Of a stretch of 64,000 bases of DNA, positions 7,453-15,953 are shown piece by piece. Position numbers and translations under genes: made by a program. Source of the stretch: Bradyrhizobium sp. MOS002 (GTDB lineage Bacteria; Pseudomonadota; Alphaproteobacteria; Rhizobiales; Xanthobacteraceae); NCBI RefSeq assembly GCF_003020115.1, contig NZ_PYFX01000005.1, positions 310,001 through 374,000 on the forward strand, given 5' to 3'. Each line of letters starts with the position of its first letter. Position 1 is the first letter of the stretch. The notes beneath the pieces are model-generated. The model worked only from the letters and a program-made list of their open reading frames with translations, was not told where the DNA came from and did no database searches.

Positions 7453-8577
7453 CTAAAACGGCCGCACGATTCCGACGCGCGGGATCAGTGTGAGGATCAG
7501 GGCGAAGATATTCGTCTTCTGATCTTCTGCCGGAATCAGCGGTGTCTCGCGTGCGGCGGGCAGCATCTTCACGGCGTGCAGGATCAGGAACATGCAGACC
7601 GCCCAGTTCGAGATCCAGCGCGAATAGTCGAACACCATCGCGAACATCACGAGACAGGCGAGGCTGACGCCGGCGAGCGCCGCGATTACGAGACGGCGAT
7701 GCGTGTCGCTTGCGAGCGCGCCGATCAGGTTGGCAAAATAGCGCCACAGCGGTGTGTGCAGCCAGATCAGCAGCACGAATACGGGCACGCCGAGGATGTT
7801 GTGGGGCAGGCGGCCCCAGGTGTCGGAAACCTCCTGCGTGAGCGGCTGATACCAGATGTAGGCAAACTGCAGCAGGTCGGTCCGCGATGGATCGGCCATC
7901 CGGCTCTTCAGGTAGGCAACGAAATCCGCCTCCGGGATCGGCATCGTTCCCCAAAACTGCGCGGCGAAGAACAGCGTGGAGACGGCCAGCAGGGCAACGA
8001 CGCCGAACGCGACATTGGTGCGATCGCAGCCCTGCGTCAGATAGTGCCTGATCACGACGATGGTGATGATGGTCGGCACATACATCAGGAGATGGATGTG
8101 GTGGATCAGGACGAGAACGATCGAGAACAGCGCAGCCAGCGCCACGAACAGCAGCGAGCCGGCCGGCACCAGCAGCAGGATGATCGCCAGCGCGCAGCCA
8201 TAGATGTCGAAATGGCCGAGCGTGTGCATGAAGTTCTTGAGGAAGAACGGCGAGCCCGCGATGAAGACGAACGTCGGCAATGTCTTGGCGGTGAAGCCGA
8301 ACGTCTTCTGGAACAGTCTTGCGTAAAGCCCGAGCGTCACCAGCCATGTCGCGCCGCCGAGCGCGAACACTAGCCATAGCGGCACCTTGTCGGTGAACAG
8401 CGCGACGATTGCCCCGATCAGCGCGCGCTTGATGAAGCCGAAATGGTAGTCGACGAGGAGGTGGATATAGGGGACGTAAGGCGGCAGCTGGATCTTGTGA
8501 ACGAAGACGCCGACGATGACCACCGCGTTGATCGCGAGCAGGAGACGCCAGGGATTTTTTTGAAGGTCAGCGAGCAT
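7453..8577 (-). CDS. Polytopic membrane protein of unknown function
   Basis: I do not recognise a named family. The 374-residue product (from ATG 8577; a GTG at 8598 is also possible) is almost entirely hydrophobic, with about nine to ten predicted membrane helices. It has a conserved-looking segment DYHFGFIKRALIG after the first helix. The soluble stretch ADFVAYLKSRMADPSRTDLL lies between two helices and the C-terminus is short. The overall look is that of inner-membrane polymerase or glycosyltransferase-like proteins (EpsG type), but I see no decisive catalytic motif. It stands alone, bracketed by palindromic repeats on both sides. Confidence 0.7.
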   Translation of the reverse strand: MLADLQKNPWRLLLAINAVVIVGVFVHKIQLPPYVPYIHLLVDYHFGFIKRALIGAIVALFTDKVPLWLVFALGGATWLVTLGLYARLFQKTFGFTAKTLPTFVFIAGSPFFLKNFMHTLGHFDIYGCALAIILLLVPAGSLLFVALAALFSIVLVLIHHIHLLMYVPTIITIVVIRHYLTQGCDRTNVAFGVVALLAVSTLFFAAQFWGTMPIPEADFVAYLKSRMADPSRTDLLQFAYIWYQPLTQEVSDTWGRLPHNILGVPVFVLLIWLHTPLWRYFANLIGALASDTHRRLVIAALAGVSLACLVMFAMVFDYSRWISNWAVCMFLILHAVKMLPAARETPLIPAEDQKTNIFALILTLIPRVGIVRPF

Positions 8578-8606
8578 ATGGCACTCGACGCGCGGCACCC
8601 TCCGCT

Positions 8607-8728
8607 GTCGTCCCGGCGAAAGCCGGGACCCATAGCCACGAATGTTCGTTTTGATCCAATACTGGGGCCGCTATCTTTTCCAACGATCACTGCCGGTGGT
8701 TATGAGTCCCGGCTTTCGCCGGGACGAC
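8607..8728. repeat. MITE-like palindromic repeat, family B (copy B1)
   Basis: This 122-bp element begins GTCGTCCCGGCGAAAGCCGG and ends with the inverted form CCGGCTTTCGCCGGGACGAC. Each end is itself a small hairpin, and about 70 bp of less conserved sequence lies between. It sits 28 bp beyond the hslU stop and before the start of the leftward membrane-protein gene. Four other copies are at 39359, 48400, 60683 and 63393. Confidence 0.88.
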
Positions 8729-8756
8729 GGCCAGTTGATAGCGTGGCCGCCCGGAA

Positions 8757-10061
8757 TTACAAAATGAACCGGCTCAGATCCGCGTTCTTGGCGAGGTCGC
8801 CGACGTGCTTCTGCACGAAATCGGCGTCGACCCTGACGGTCTCGCCGCTGCGGTCGGGGGCGGTGAAGGAGATCTCGTCCAGCACCCGCTCCATCACGGT
8901 CTGCAGCCGCCGCGCGCCGATGTTCTCGACGGTGGAATTCACGGCCACCGCGACGTCGGCAAGCGCGTCGATGGCGTTGTCGGTGATGTCGAGCGTGACG
9001 CCCTCGGTCTGCATCAAGGCGACATATTGCTTGATCAGCGAGGCTTCGGGCTCGGTCAGGATACGGCGCATGTCGTCGCGGGTCAGCGCCTGCAGCTCGA
9101 CGCGGATCGGCAGGCGGCCCTGCAGTTCCGGCAACAAATCGGACGGCTTGGCGACGTGGAAGGCACCTGAGGCAATGAACAGGATGTGGTCGGTCTTCAC
9201 CGCGCCATGCTTGGTCGAGACCGTGGTGCCCTCGATCAGCGGCAGCAGGTCGCGCTGCACGCCCTCGCGCGAGACGTCGCCGCCGGCGCGGCCTTCGCGG
9301 GCGCAGATCTTGTCGATCTCGTCCAGGAACACGATGCCGTTGTTCTCGACTGCGCTGATCGCTTCCATTGTCAACTGATCGCTGTCGAGCAGCTTGTCGG
9401 ATTCCTCGTTGACGAGGATCTCGTGTGAGCTCTCCACCGTCAGCCGTCGCGTCTTGCTGCGTCCGCCCAGCTTGCCGAAGATGTCGCCGATCGACACCGC
9501 GCCCATCTGCGCGCCAGGCATGCCCGGGATCTCGAACATCGGAAAGCCGCTGCCGCCGCCTTGCGTCTCGATCTCGATTTCCTTGTCGTTGAGCTCGCCC
9601 GCGCGCAGCTTCTTGCGGAAGGAGTCCCGCGTCGCCGCGCTGGAATTGGCGCCGACCAGGGCGTCGAGCACGCGCTCTTCGGCGGCGAGCTGCGCGCGTG
9701 CATGCACGTCTTTGCGCTTGCGCTCGCGGACCTGGGCGATCGCGACCTCGACGAGATCGCGCACGATCTGCTCGACGTCGCGGCCGACATAGCCGACCTC
9801 GGTGAATTTCGTCGCCTCCACCTTCAGGAACGGCGCGTTGGCAAGCTTGGCGAGCCGCCGCGCGATCTCGGTCTTGCCGACGCCGGTGGGGCCGATCATC
9901 AGGATGTTCTTCGGCAGCACCTCTTCGCGCAAGGAGCCGGTGAGCTGCTGCCGCCGCCAGCGGTTGCGTAGCGCGATCGAGACGGCGCGCTTGGCATCGG
10001 CCTGGCCGACGATGAAACGGTCGAGTTCGGAAACGATTTCGCGGGGGGAGAAGTCTGTCAT
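8757..10061 (-). CDS. hslU: ATP-dependent protease ATPase subunit HslU (ClpY)
   Basis: The 434-residue AAA+ unfoldase has Walker A GPTGVGKT at residues 57-64, Walker B VFLDEID near 250, the family I domain between them, and the conserved C-terminus ADLSRFIL that docks into HslV. HslU unfolds substrates and feeds them into the HslV peptidase in the cytosol, usually under heat-shock control. The ATG at 10061 gives MTDFSPREIVSELDRFIVGQ, the standard start. hslV lies upstream on the same strand but is separated by a GNAT gene, a UPF0314 gene and a repeat. Confidence 0.97.
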   Translation of the reverse strand: MTDFSPREIVSELDRFIVGQADAKRAVSIALRNRWRRQQLTGSLREEVLPKNILMIGPTGVGKTEIARRLAKLANAPFLKVEATKFTEVGYVGRDVEQIVRDLVEVAIAQVRERKRKDVHARAQLAAEERVLDALVGANSSAATRDSFRKKLRAGELNDKEIEIETQGGGSGFPMFEIPGMPGAQMGAVSIGDIFGKLGGRSKTRRLTVESSHEILVNEESDKLLDSDQLTMEAISAVENNGIVFLDEIDKICAREGRAGGDVSREGVQRDLLPLIEGTTVSTKHGAVKTDHILFIASGAFHVAKPSDLLPELQGRLPIRVELQALTRDDMRRILTEPEASLIKQYVALMQTEGVTLDITDNAIDALADVAVAVNSTVENIGARRLQTVMERVLDEISFTAPDRSGETVRVDADFVQKHVGDLAKNADLSRFIL

Positions 10062-10114
10062 GGGACCTTAGCTAGGATCAGATGCGGGGCGGGACAAGCC
10101 GCTTTTTTTGGCCG

Positions 10115-10732
10115 TCAGATGATCGGCGGACCCGATTGCCATTGTTTCACGGCCTCGATCGGATGGATTAGCATCAGGATATTGAGGGTCAGATTGTCGC
10201 GAATATGGAGCGCCAGCATGATTTCGAAGGCGAGCCCGAGCAGAACGGTCACTGATACAGGCAGCAGGCGCGCAGCGAGGAAGCCCAGCATCATGGACAG
10301 ATTGTCAGAGACCGAATTGACGATGCTGTCGCCGAAATAATCCAGCGAGATCGTGCCGGCGCGGTAGCGTTCGATGATGAACGGCGAGTTCTCGACGATC
10401 TCCCAGGCGCCCTCGATCAGCATGGCGATGATCAGGCGCGCGGGCCAGGACAGGGACACGAACGGCAGCCGCGCGAACAGCAGCCAGGTCAGTCCGTAGA
10501 ACAGGAAGCCGTGCAGGATGTGCGAGAAGGTGTACCAGTCGGCGATGTGCTGCGAATTCTCCGAGCTGTTCACCACGCCATGCCACAGCTTGACATAGCC
10601 GCAGGTGCAGATCGGCACCCGGCCCATCGCGAACAGGATCGAGGCCTGCATCGCCAGCAGAAGCAGCGCGATGCCGACCCAGGCGAGCGGTGGAAACGCA
10701 GCCTTGCTCTCGTGCGCGGTTGTCAGCGTCAT
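10115..10732 (-). CDS. UPF0314/DUF2585 membrane protein
   Basis: The 205-residue protein has about five membrane helices and the family-typical stretches CTCGYVKLWHG, SHILHGFLFYG, IEGAWEIVENSPFIIERYR and GDSIVNSVSDNLSMMLGF. DUF2585 proteins are widespread in Rhizobiales and have no assigned biochemical role. The ATG at 10732 overlaps the stop of the upstream GNAT gene by 4 bp, so the two are translationally coupled; hslU follows after 53 bp. Confidence 0.87.
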   Translation of the reverse strand: MTLTTAHESKAAFPPLAWVGIALLLLAMQASILFAMGRVPICTCGYVKLWHGVVNSSENSQHIADWYTFSHILHGFLFYGLTWLLFARLPFVSLSWPARLIIAMLIEGAWEIVENSPFIIERYRAGTISLDYFGDSIVNSVSDNLSMMLGFLAARLLPVSVTVLLGLAFEIMLALHIRDNLTLNILMLIHPIEAVKQWQSGPPII

Positions 10733-11214
10733 CGCTCGCGCACCATCAGAAGTGCCGGCCCGTCCGGTGTCTCGACCATACGTTCCCGGACAAAGCCGGC
10801 CTTCTCATAGGCACGCACGGCCCGCGCGTTGAGCGGATCAGGATCAGTGACGATGCGCGGCAGACCGTCTCGCAACTGCGCGTCGGCGAATTGGCGGATG
10901 AAGGCCGAACCGTGCCCGCGCGCGATCATGTCGCTTTCGCCAATGAACTGATCGATGCCACGGGTGGCCTCCGGTTGCGGCCCAAGACCCGTATTCCAGG
11001 CGGTCAGGCGGTAGCATTGAAGATAGCCGAACGGCTTGTCGCCGGCCAACACGATGAACTGATCCATAGCGGGGTCATCGAGATCGCCACTGACGAGCGC
11101 GAACTGCTCGTCCGGATCGCCCCACCATTCCCGCACATGTGCTTCGCCCAGCCATCGCCGGATCAGCGGCAGGTCGGTCACGGTCATCGGGCGGAAAGTG
11201 TAGGCGAGGGTCAT
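10729..11214 (-). CDS. GNAT family N-acetyltransferase (AAC(6')-like)
   Basis: The 161-residue protein is a single GNAT domain. It begins YTFRPMTVTDLPLIRRWL, has a central DMIARGHGSAFIRQF segment that forms the acetyl-CoA-binding loop (R-G-H-G-S), and ends with NARAVRAYEKAGFVRER. This pattern groups it with the aminoglycoside 6'-acetyltransferase/IucB-like acetyltransferases, but the natural substrate cannot be read from sequence. It lies between hslV and hslU and overlaps the UPF0314 gene by 4 bp. I infer housekeeping rather than resistance from its position. Confidence 0.85.
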   Translation of the reverse strand: MTLAYTFRPMTVTDLPLIRRWLGEAHVREWWGDPDEQFALVSGDLDDPAMDQFIVLAGDKPFGYLQCYRLTAWNTGLGPQPEATRGIDQFIGESDMIARGHGSAFIRQFADAQLRDGLPRIVTDPDPLNARAVRAYEKAGFVRERMVETPDGPALLMVRER

Positions 11215-11239
11215 CTAGCGGCTACGGCGGTGGTGCACT

Positions 11240-11358
11240 CCCTCTCCCGCCTGCGGGAGAGGGTTGGGGAGAGGGTGCGTCGGCAATGGGACAGCGCCCA
11301 AGAGGACAGAACCCTCACCCGCGCCTTCGGCGCGACCTCTCCCGCAAGCGGGAGAGGT
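11240..11358. repeat. Palindromic repeat, family A (full copy A2)
   Basis: This 119-bp element has an inverted repeat at each end: CCCTCTCCCGC/GCGGGAGAGGG at 11240-11263 and ACCTCTCCCGC/GCGGGAGAGGT near 11335-11358. A smaller palindrome (GCGCCTTCGGCGC) lies inside. It is in the opposite orientation to the copy at 53747-53866. It sits 38 bp beyond the hslV stop, between hslV and the GNAT gene, so it could attenuate read-through from hslV to hslU. Confidence 0.88.
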
Positions 11359-11396
11359 TACAGCTGGTCCGGAGGTCCGCTGTCCAGCCACAAGTC

Positions 11397-11957
11397 CTAC
11401 CCGGCCGACAGCGCTTCGACGGTGACATTGCGGTTGGTGTAGACGCAGATGTCGGCGGCGATGTCGAGGGAGCGGCGGACGATGGTCTCGGCGTCCTTGT
11501 CGGTGTCGAGCAAAGCGCGGGCGGCCGCCAGCGCGTAATTCCCGCCCGAGCCGATCGCCATGACGCCGGCTTCGGGCTCCAGCACGTCGCCGGTACCTGT
11601 CAGCACCAGGGAAACGTCCTTGTCCGCCACGATCATCATGGCCTCCAGCCGCCGCAAATAACGGTCGGTGCGCCAGTCCTTGGCGAGCTCGACGGCGGCC
11701 CGGGTCAATTGCCCCGGATATTGCTCGAGTTTGGCTTCCAGACGCTCGAACAGCGTGAAGGCGTCGGCCGTGGCGCCGGCAAAGCCGCCGATGACGTCGC
11801 CCTTGCCGAGTTTCCGGACCTTCTTGGCGTTGTGCTTGATCACGGTCTGGCCGATCGAGACCTGGCCGTCGCCGCCGACCACCACCGTGCCGCCCTTGCG
11901 GACCGTCAGAATCGTGGTGCCGTGCCAACCCGGGGAGCTGTTTGGGGAGTCCTGCAT
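11397..11957 (-). CDS. hslV: ATP-dependent protease peptidase subunit HslV (ClpQ)
   Basis: The 186-residue product is HslV with a short propeptide; after it comes GTTILTVRKGG, so the catalytic N-terminal Thr would be Thr14 after processing. Typical segments GGFAGATADAFTLFERLE and GSGGNYALAAARAL are present. HslV forms the proteolytic core that works with HslU. I chose the ATG at 11957 because a GAGGA ribosome-binding sequence precedes it and it gives the usual short propeptide. The 191-bp gap to the divergent hisB holds both promoters. Confidence 0.97.
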   Translation of the reverse strand: MQDSPNSSPGWHGTTILTVRKGGTVVVGGDGQVSIGQTVIKHNAKKVRKLGKGDVIGGFAGATADAFTLFERLEAKLEQYPGQLTRAAVELAKDWRTDRYLRRLEAMMIVADKDVSLVLTGTGDVLEPEAGVMAIGSGGNYALAAARALLDTDKDAETIVRRSLDIAADICVYTNRNVTVEALSAG

Positions 11958-12148
11958 GAATGATCCTCGTTGTCCGGGCTGATTTAGGCGGTCGGGAGCG
12001 GGGGCACAACGGGCCGCTCCGGGCCCAATTTCGCTCACCATAGGCAGAAGTAGAGGCCCGGCCAGCCGTTGCCGCAGTAGCGAAGGCGTCATTTGGCTGT
12101 TAAAAGACCGGCGTTTTCGGCCCCGAACGAGGATGAAAGCTAGTTTTG

Positions 12149-12742
12149 ATGCGCACCGCGACGATCAAGCGCAAGACCAAGGAAACCGACATCGAGGTCA
12201 CCGTGAACCTCGATGGCACCGGCGTGTCCAATATCGCGACCGGCATCGGCTTTTTCGACCATATGCTCGATCTCCTCGCCCGCCATTCCCGCATCGACCT
12301 CACGGTCAAGGCGGTCGGCGATTTGCACATCGATCATCACCATACCACCGAAGACACCGGCATCGCGCTCGGCCAGGCCCTCAAGCAGGCGCTCGGCAAC
12401 ATGGCGGGCATCACCCGCTATGCCGGGGTGCACATGCCCATGGACGAGACTCTGTCGCGCGTGGTCATCGACATCTCGGGCCGCCCGGTCCTGGTGTTCA
12501 AGGTCGACTTCCCCCGCGACAAGATCGGCGAGTTCGACACCGAGCTGGTGCGCGAGTGGTTCCAGGCCTTCGCCATGAACGCGGGCGTGACTCTTCACGT
12601 CGAGACCCTATATGGCGATAACAGCCACCATATCGCCGAGTCCTGCTTCAAGGGTCTGGCACGGGCGCTGCGCACCGCCGTCGCGATCGATCCGAAGGCG
12701 GTGGGCGAGATCCCGTCCACCAAGGGCTCGCTCGGCGGCTGA
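12149..12742 (+). CDS. hisB: Imidazoleglycerol-phosphate dehydratase
   Basis: The 197-residue protein is monofunctional HisB with metal-binding histidine motifs DHMLDLLARHS, DLHIDHHHTTED and DNSHHIAESCF. It removes water from imidazole glycerol phosphate in histidine synthesis, using a Mn centre. The start is ATG 12149; a TTG three bases earlier is less likely. It opens the his cluster that continues with DUF2628, hisH, hisA, hisF and hisE. hisG, hisD, hisC and hisI are not in the window. Confidence 0.97.
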   Translation: MRTATIKRKTKETDIEVTVNLDGTGVSNIATGIGFFDHMLDLLARHSRIDLTVKAVGDLHIDHHHTTEDTGIALGQALKQALGNMAGITRYAGVHMPMDETLSRVVIDISGRPVLVFKVDFPRDKIGEFDTELVREWFQAFAMNAGVTLHVETLYGDNSHHIAESCFKGLARALRTAVAIDPKAVGEIPSTKGSLGG

Positions 12743-12806
12743 CATCTCGGGCCGGCGGCGCGCGCCGTTTGCGGTATCACTGAATTCCTAGGAACAGGGC
12801 ATCGCC

Positions 12807-13337
12807 ATGTCCGTCTACACAGTTCATGCTCCCTCCCCTGCAGGAGCCGATCTGCGCGCGACTGACAAATTCGTCTTCGTGCGCGACGGCTTCCATTTCT
12901 GGGCGATGATCTTCGGCCCGCTCTGGCTGCTGTGGAATCGGCTGTGGCTGGCGCTGATCGGCTGGGTGATCTTCGTTGCCGCGTTCAATGTCGGGCTGTC
13001 CAGCCTCGGCGTCGGCCGTTCGTCGATCTTCTTCGCCGACGTCATCGTCGCGCTGCTGATGGGATTCGAGGCCTCCAGCCTGCGCCGCTGGACGCTGTCG
13101 CGCGGGAAATGGCGACAGCTCGACGTGGTGATCTCCGACGACGAGGACACTGCCGAGCGACGCTTCTTCGAGCGCTGGAGCCAGAAGCAGCGCGGCATCG
13201 TCAACGATCAATGGGCCGTCGATCGCGGCGGCCCGCCGCCGACCCGCAACGTCCCGGGTCAGCAATTCTCCAACCCGCCGCCGATGCCGGCGGGTGGCAT
13301 CATTGGTTTGTTTCCAGAACCGGGAGGGTCAAGATGA
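12807..13337 (+). CDS. DUF2628 membrane protein inside the his cluster
   Basis: The 176-residue protein begins MSVYTVHAP, has the FVRDGFHFWAMIFGPLWLLWNRLW segment typical of DUF2628, and two to three membrane helices between residues 30 and 90. A polar tail rich in Pro and Gly follows. The function of the family is unknown. Its stop overlaps the hisH start by 4 bp (ATGA), so it is translated with the histidine genes. The coupling suggests co-expression but does not prove a role in histidine synthesis. Confidence 0.85.
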   Translation: MSVYTVHAPSPAGADLRATDKFVFVRDGFHFWAMIFGPLWLLWNRLWLALIGWVIFVAAFNVGLSSLGVGRSSIFFADVIVALLMGFEASSLRRWTLSRGKWRQLDVVISDDEDTAERRFFERWSQKQRGIVNDQWAVDRGGPPPTRNVPGQQFSNPPPMPAGGIIGLFPEPGGSR

Positions 13338-13984
13338 GCGTCGCCATCATCGATTACGGTTCCGGCAATCTGCATTCGGCCGCCAAGGCGTTCGAGCGCG
13401 CCGCGCGCAGCATGGACAACCCGCAAAAGGTGTTCGTCACCAGCGATCCGGACCAGGCCTACAGCGCCGACCGTCTGGTGCTGCCGGGCGTCGGCGCCTT
13501 TGCCGATTGCCGGCGCGGGCTCGATGCCGTCAACGGCATGGTCGAGGCGATCACCGAGGCGGTGCGCGTCAAGGCGCGGCCGATGTTCGGCATCTGTGTC
13601 GGCATGCAGCTGTTCGCCACCCGCGGCAAGGAGCATGTCATCACGCAAGGCCTGAACTGGATCGGCGGCGACGTCGAGAAGATCACGCCGCGCGACGAGA
13701 GCCTCAAGATCCCGCACATGGGCTGGAATACGCTCGATGTGCTGCGCGAGCATCCGGTGCTGGACGGGCTGCCGCTCGGCCCCAAGGGCCAGCACGCTTA
13801 TTTCGTGCACTCCTATCACCTCAATGCCGCCAACGAGGCGGACGTGCTCGCGCGCGCCGATTACGGCGGGCCGGTGACAGCGATCGTCGGCAAGGACACC
13901 GCCATCGGGACGCAGTTTCACCCCGAGAAGAGCCAGCGCTTTGGTTTGGCCCTGATCTCGAACTTTTTGCGATGGAAACCGTGA
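13334..13984 (+). CDS. hisH: Imidazole glycerol phosphate synthase glutaminase subunit HisH
   Basis: The 216-residue protein is a class I glutamine amidotransferase. The nucleophile Cys is in MFGICVGMQLF, the catalytic His and Glu are in TQFHPEKSQ, and the oxyanion segment is PGVGAF. HisH makes ammonia from glutamine and channels it to HisF. The start is ATG 13334 with the purine stretch GGGAGGG just upstream. It overlaps DUF2628 by 4 bp and hisA by 13 bp. hisF follows hisA, so both subunits of the enzyme are encoded in one transcript. Confidence 0.97.
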   Translation: MSVAIIDYGSGNLHSAAKAFERAARSMDNPQKVFVTSDPDQAYSADRLVLPGVGAFADCRRGLDAVNGMVEAITEAVRVKARPMFGICVGMQLFATRGKEHVITQGLNWIGGDVEKITPRDESLKIPHMGWNTLDVLREHPVLDGLPLGPKGQHAYFVHSYHLNAANEADVLARADYGGPVTAIVGKDTAIGTQFHPEKSQRFGLALISNFLRWKP

Positions 13985-14718
13985 TTCTCTTTCCCGCGAT
14001 CGACCTCAAGAACGGCCAATGCGTGCGCCTCGAACAGGGCGACATGGCGCGCGCGACCGTGTTCAACCTCAATCCCGCCGCCCAGGCGGCGAGCTTCGTC
14101 GCGCAGGGCTTTGAATATCTCCACGTCGTCGATCTCGATGGCGCGTTTGCCGGCAAGCCGGTGAATGCGCAGGCCGTCGAGGCGATGCTGAAGACGATCA
14201 CGATTCCGGTGCAGCTCGGTGGCGGCATTCGCGATCTCGCGACTGTCGAGGCCTGGCTCGACAAGGGCATCACCCGTGTCATCATCGGCACCGCCGCGGT
14301 GCGCGACCCCGAACTGGTGAAGGCTGCCGCCAGGAAATTCCCCGGCCGCGTCGCGGTCGGGCTTGATGCCCGTGACGGCAAGGTCGCGGTCGAAGGCTGG
14401 GCCGAGACCTCGCAGGTGACGGTGCTGGAGATTGCACGGCGTTTCGAGGATGCCGGCGTCGCCGCCATCATTTTCACCGACATTGCGCGCGACGGCCTGC
14501 TCAAGGGCCTGAACCTCGACGCGACCATTGCGCTGGCGGATGCCATCTCGATTCCGGTGATCGCCTCCGGCGGCCTCGCCTCGATCGAGGACGTCAAGGC
14601 GATGCTGACGCCGCGCGCGAAAAAGCTCGCCGGCGCGATCGCCGGCCGCGCACTCTATGACGGCCGTCTCGAGCCGGCCGCCGCCCTTGCCCTGATCCGC
14701 AACGCACGCGCTGCCTAG
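13972..14718 (+). CDS. hisA: Phosphoribosylformimino-5-aminoimidazole carboxamide ribotide isomerase
   Basis: The 248-residue TIM barrel begins with ILFPAIDLKNGQCVRLEQGD, carrying the catalytic Asp in PAIDL. The phosphate-binding motifs QLGGGIRD and IASGGLAS are present, along with FTDIARDG. It isomerises ProFAR to PRFAR in histidine synthesis. Two starts are possible: ATG 13972, overlapping hisH by 13 bp, or GTG 13981, overlapping by 4 bp. I keep the ATG. hisF follows after 10 bp. Confidence 0.96.
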   Translation: METVILFPAIDLKNGQCVRLEQGDMARATVFNLNPAAQAASFVAQGFEYLHVVDLDGAFAGKPVNAQAVEAMLKTITIPVQLGGGIRDLATVEAWLDKGITRVIIGTAAVRDPELVKAAARKFPGRVAVGLDARDGKVAVEGWAETSQVTVLEIARRFEDAGVAAIIFTDIARDGLLKGLNLDATIALADAISIPVIASGGLASIEDVKAMLTPRAKKLAGAIAGRALYDGRLEPAAALALIRNARAA

Positions 14719-14728
14719 GAGACCTCCG

Positions 14729-15505
14729 ATGTTCAAGGTGCGCGTGATCCCATGCCTCGACGTCAAGGACGGCCGCGTCGTCAAGGGCGTCAACTTCGTT
14801 GATCTGCGCGATGCCGGCGATCCCGTCGAAGCGGCGATTGCCTATGACGCTGCCGGCGCCGACGAACTTACGTTTCTCGACATCACCGCGACCCATGAGA
14901 ACCGCGGCACCATGCTGGACGTGGTCCGGCGCACCGCGGAGGCCTGCTTCATGCCCCTCACCGTCGGCGGCGGCGTGCGTGAGGTCGACGACATCAAGAC
15001 GCTGCTGCGCGCGGGCGCCGACAAGGTCTCGATCAACAGCGCCGCGGTGTCGCGACGTGAGTTCGTCAAGGAAGCCGCCGAGAAATTCGGCGGGCAATGC
15101 GTGGTGGTCGCGATCGACGCGAAGCGGGTCAAGCGCGCCGGTGGCGGAGAGCGCTGGGAGATATTCACCCATGGCGGCCGCAACTCGACCGGCATCGACG
15201 CCATCGAATATGCCCAGGAAGTGGTCTCGCTCGGCGCCGGTGAAATCCTGCTCACCTCGATGGACCGCGACGGCACGCGGCAGGGTTTCGACATCCCGCT
15301 GACCCGGGCGGTCGCCGACAGCATTCCCGTTCCCGTGATCGCCTCCGGCGGCGTCGGCAATCTCGACCACCTCGTCGACGGCATCCGCGACGGCCACGCC
15401 ACCGCCGTGCTGGCCGCCTCGATCTTCCACTTCGGGGAATTCACCATCCGCGAAGCCAAGGAGCATATGTCCCGGCGCGGGCTGCCCATGCGCCTCGATG
15501 CCTGA
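14729..15505 (+). CDS. hisF: Imidazole glycerol phosphate synthase cyclase subunit HisF
   Basis: The 258-residue TIM barrel begins MFKVRVIPCLDVKDGRVVKG with the catalytic Asp in CLDVKD, and has the second catalytic Asp in LTSMDRDGT. Phosphate sites TVGGGVRE and IASGGVGN are visible. It takes ammonia from HisH and closes the imidazole ring. An AGGAG-like sequence precedes ATG 14729, 10 bp after hisA. A 101-bp gap separates it from hisE. Confidence 0.97.
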   Translation: MFKVRVIPCLDVKDGRVVKGVNFVDLRDAGDPVEAAIAYDAAGADELTFLDITATHENRGTMLDVVRRTAEACFMPLTVGGGVREVDDIKTLLRAGADKVSINSAAVSRREFVKEAAEKFGGQCVVVAIDAKRVKRAGGGERWEIFTHGGRNSTGIDAIEYAQEVVSLGAGEILLTSMDRDGTRQGFDIPLTRAVADSIPVPVIASGGVGNLDHLVDGIRDGHATAVLAASIFHFGEFTIREAKEHMSRRGLPMRLDA

Positions 15506-15606
15506 CGACTCCCGTCCATAAAAATGCTACATGATCGGCGGGGACCGGCTTATCCCGCCAGGTAACCGGCCAATCATCGGCCAAGGCGCGTTTTCCGGGT
15601 ATCTGT

Positions 15607-15933
15607 ATGCCGCGTTTCACGATCCACGATCTGGCCGAGACAATCGACGCCCGCGCGGCAGCGGGTGGCGAGGCGTCCTATACCCGCAAGCTCCTCGACA
15701 AGGGCGCCGAACATTGCGCCAAGAAGTTCGGTGAGGAAGCAGTCGAAACCGTAATCGCAGCAGTCGAAAACGATCGCGCGCATCTGATCGCGGAAGGCGC
15801 CGACCTGCTCTATCATTTCCTTGTGCTGCTCAAGGCCCGCGGCGTAAAGCTGGAAGAGGTCGAGGCCGCATTGGACAAGCGGACCAATATGTCAGGGTTG
15901 GAAGAAAAGGCGTCGCGCAAGGGCGGCAGCTAG
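15607..15933 (+). CDS. hisE: Phosphoribosyl-ATP pyrophosphatase
   Basis: The 108-residue protein is a stand-alone HisE of the MazG-like all-alpha NTP pyrophosphatase fold, with the metal-binding GEEAVETVIAA helix and EGADLLYHFLVLL. It hydrolyses phosphoribosyl-ATP to phosphoribosyl-AMP, the second step of histidine synthesis. The next-step enzyme HisI is not encoded nearby. coaA begins 21 bp downstream on the same strand. Confidence 0.95.
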   Translation: MPRFTIHDLAETIDARAAAGGEASYTRKLLDKGAEHCAKKFGEEAVETVIAAVENDRAHLIAEGADLLYHFLVLLKARGVKLEEVEAALDKRTNMSGLEEKASRKGGS

Positions 15934-15953
15934 CCGAGGTGGAGAGTCGCGTC

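Noticed and set aside
10729..11214. Acquired aminoglycoside resistance gene
   Set aside because: The GNAT protein resembles AAC(6') enzymes, but it is embedded in a core operon with no mobile element and has the same composition as its neighbours.
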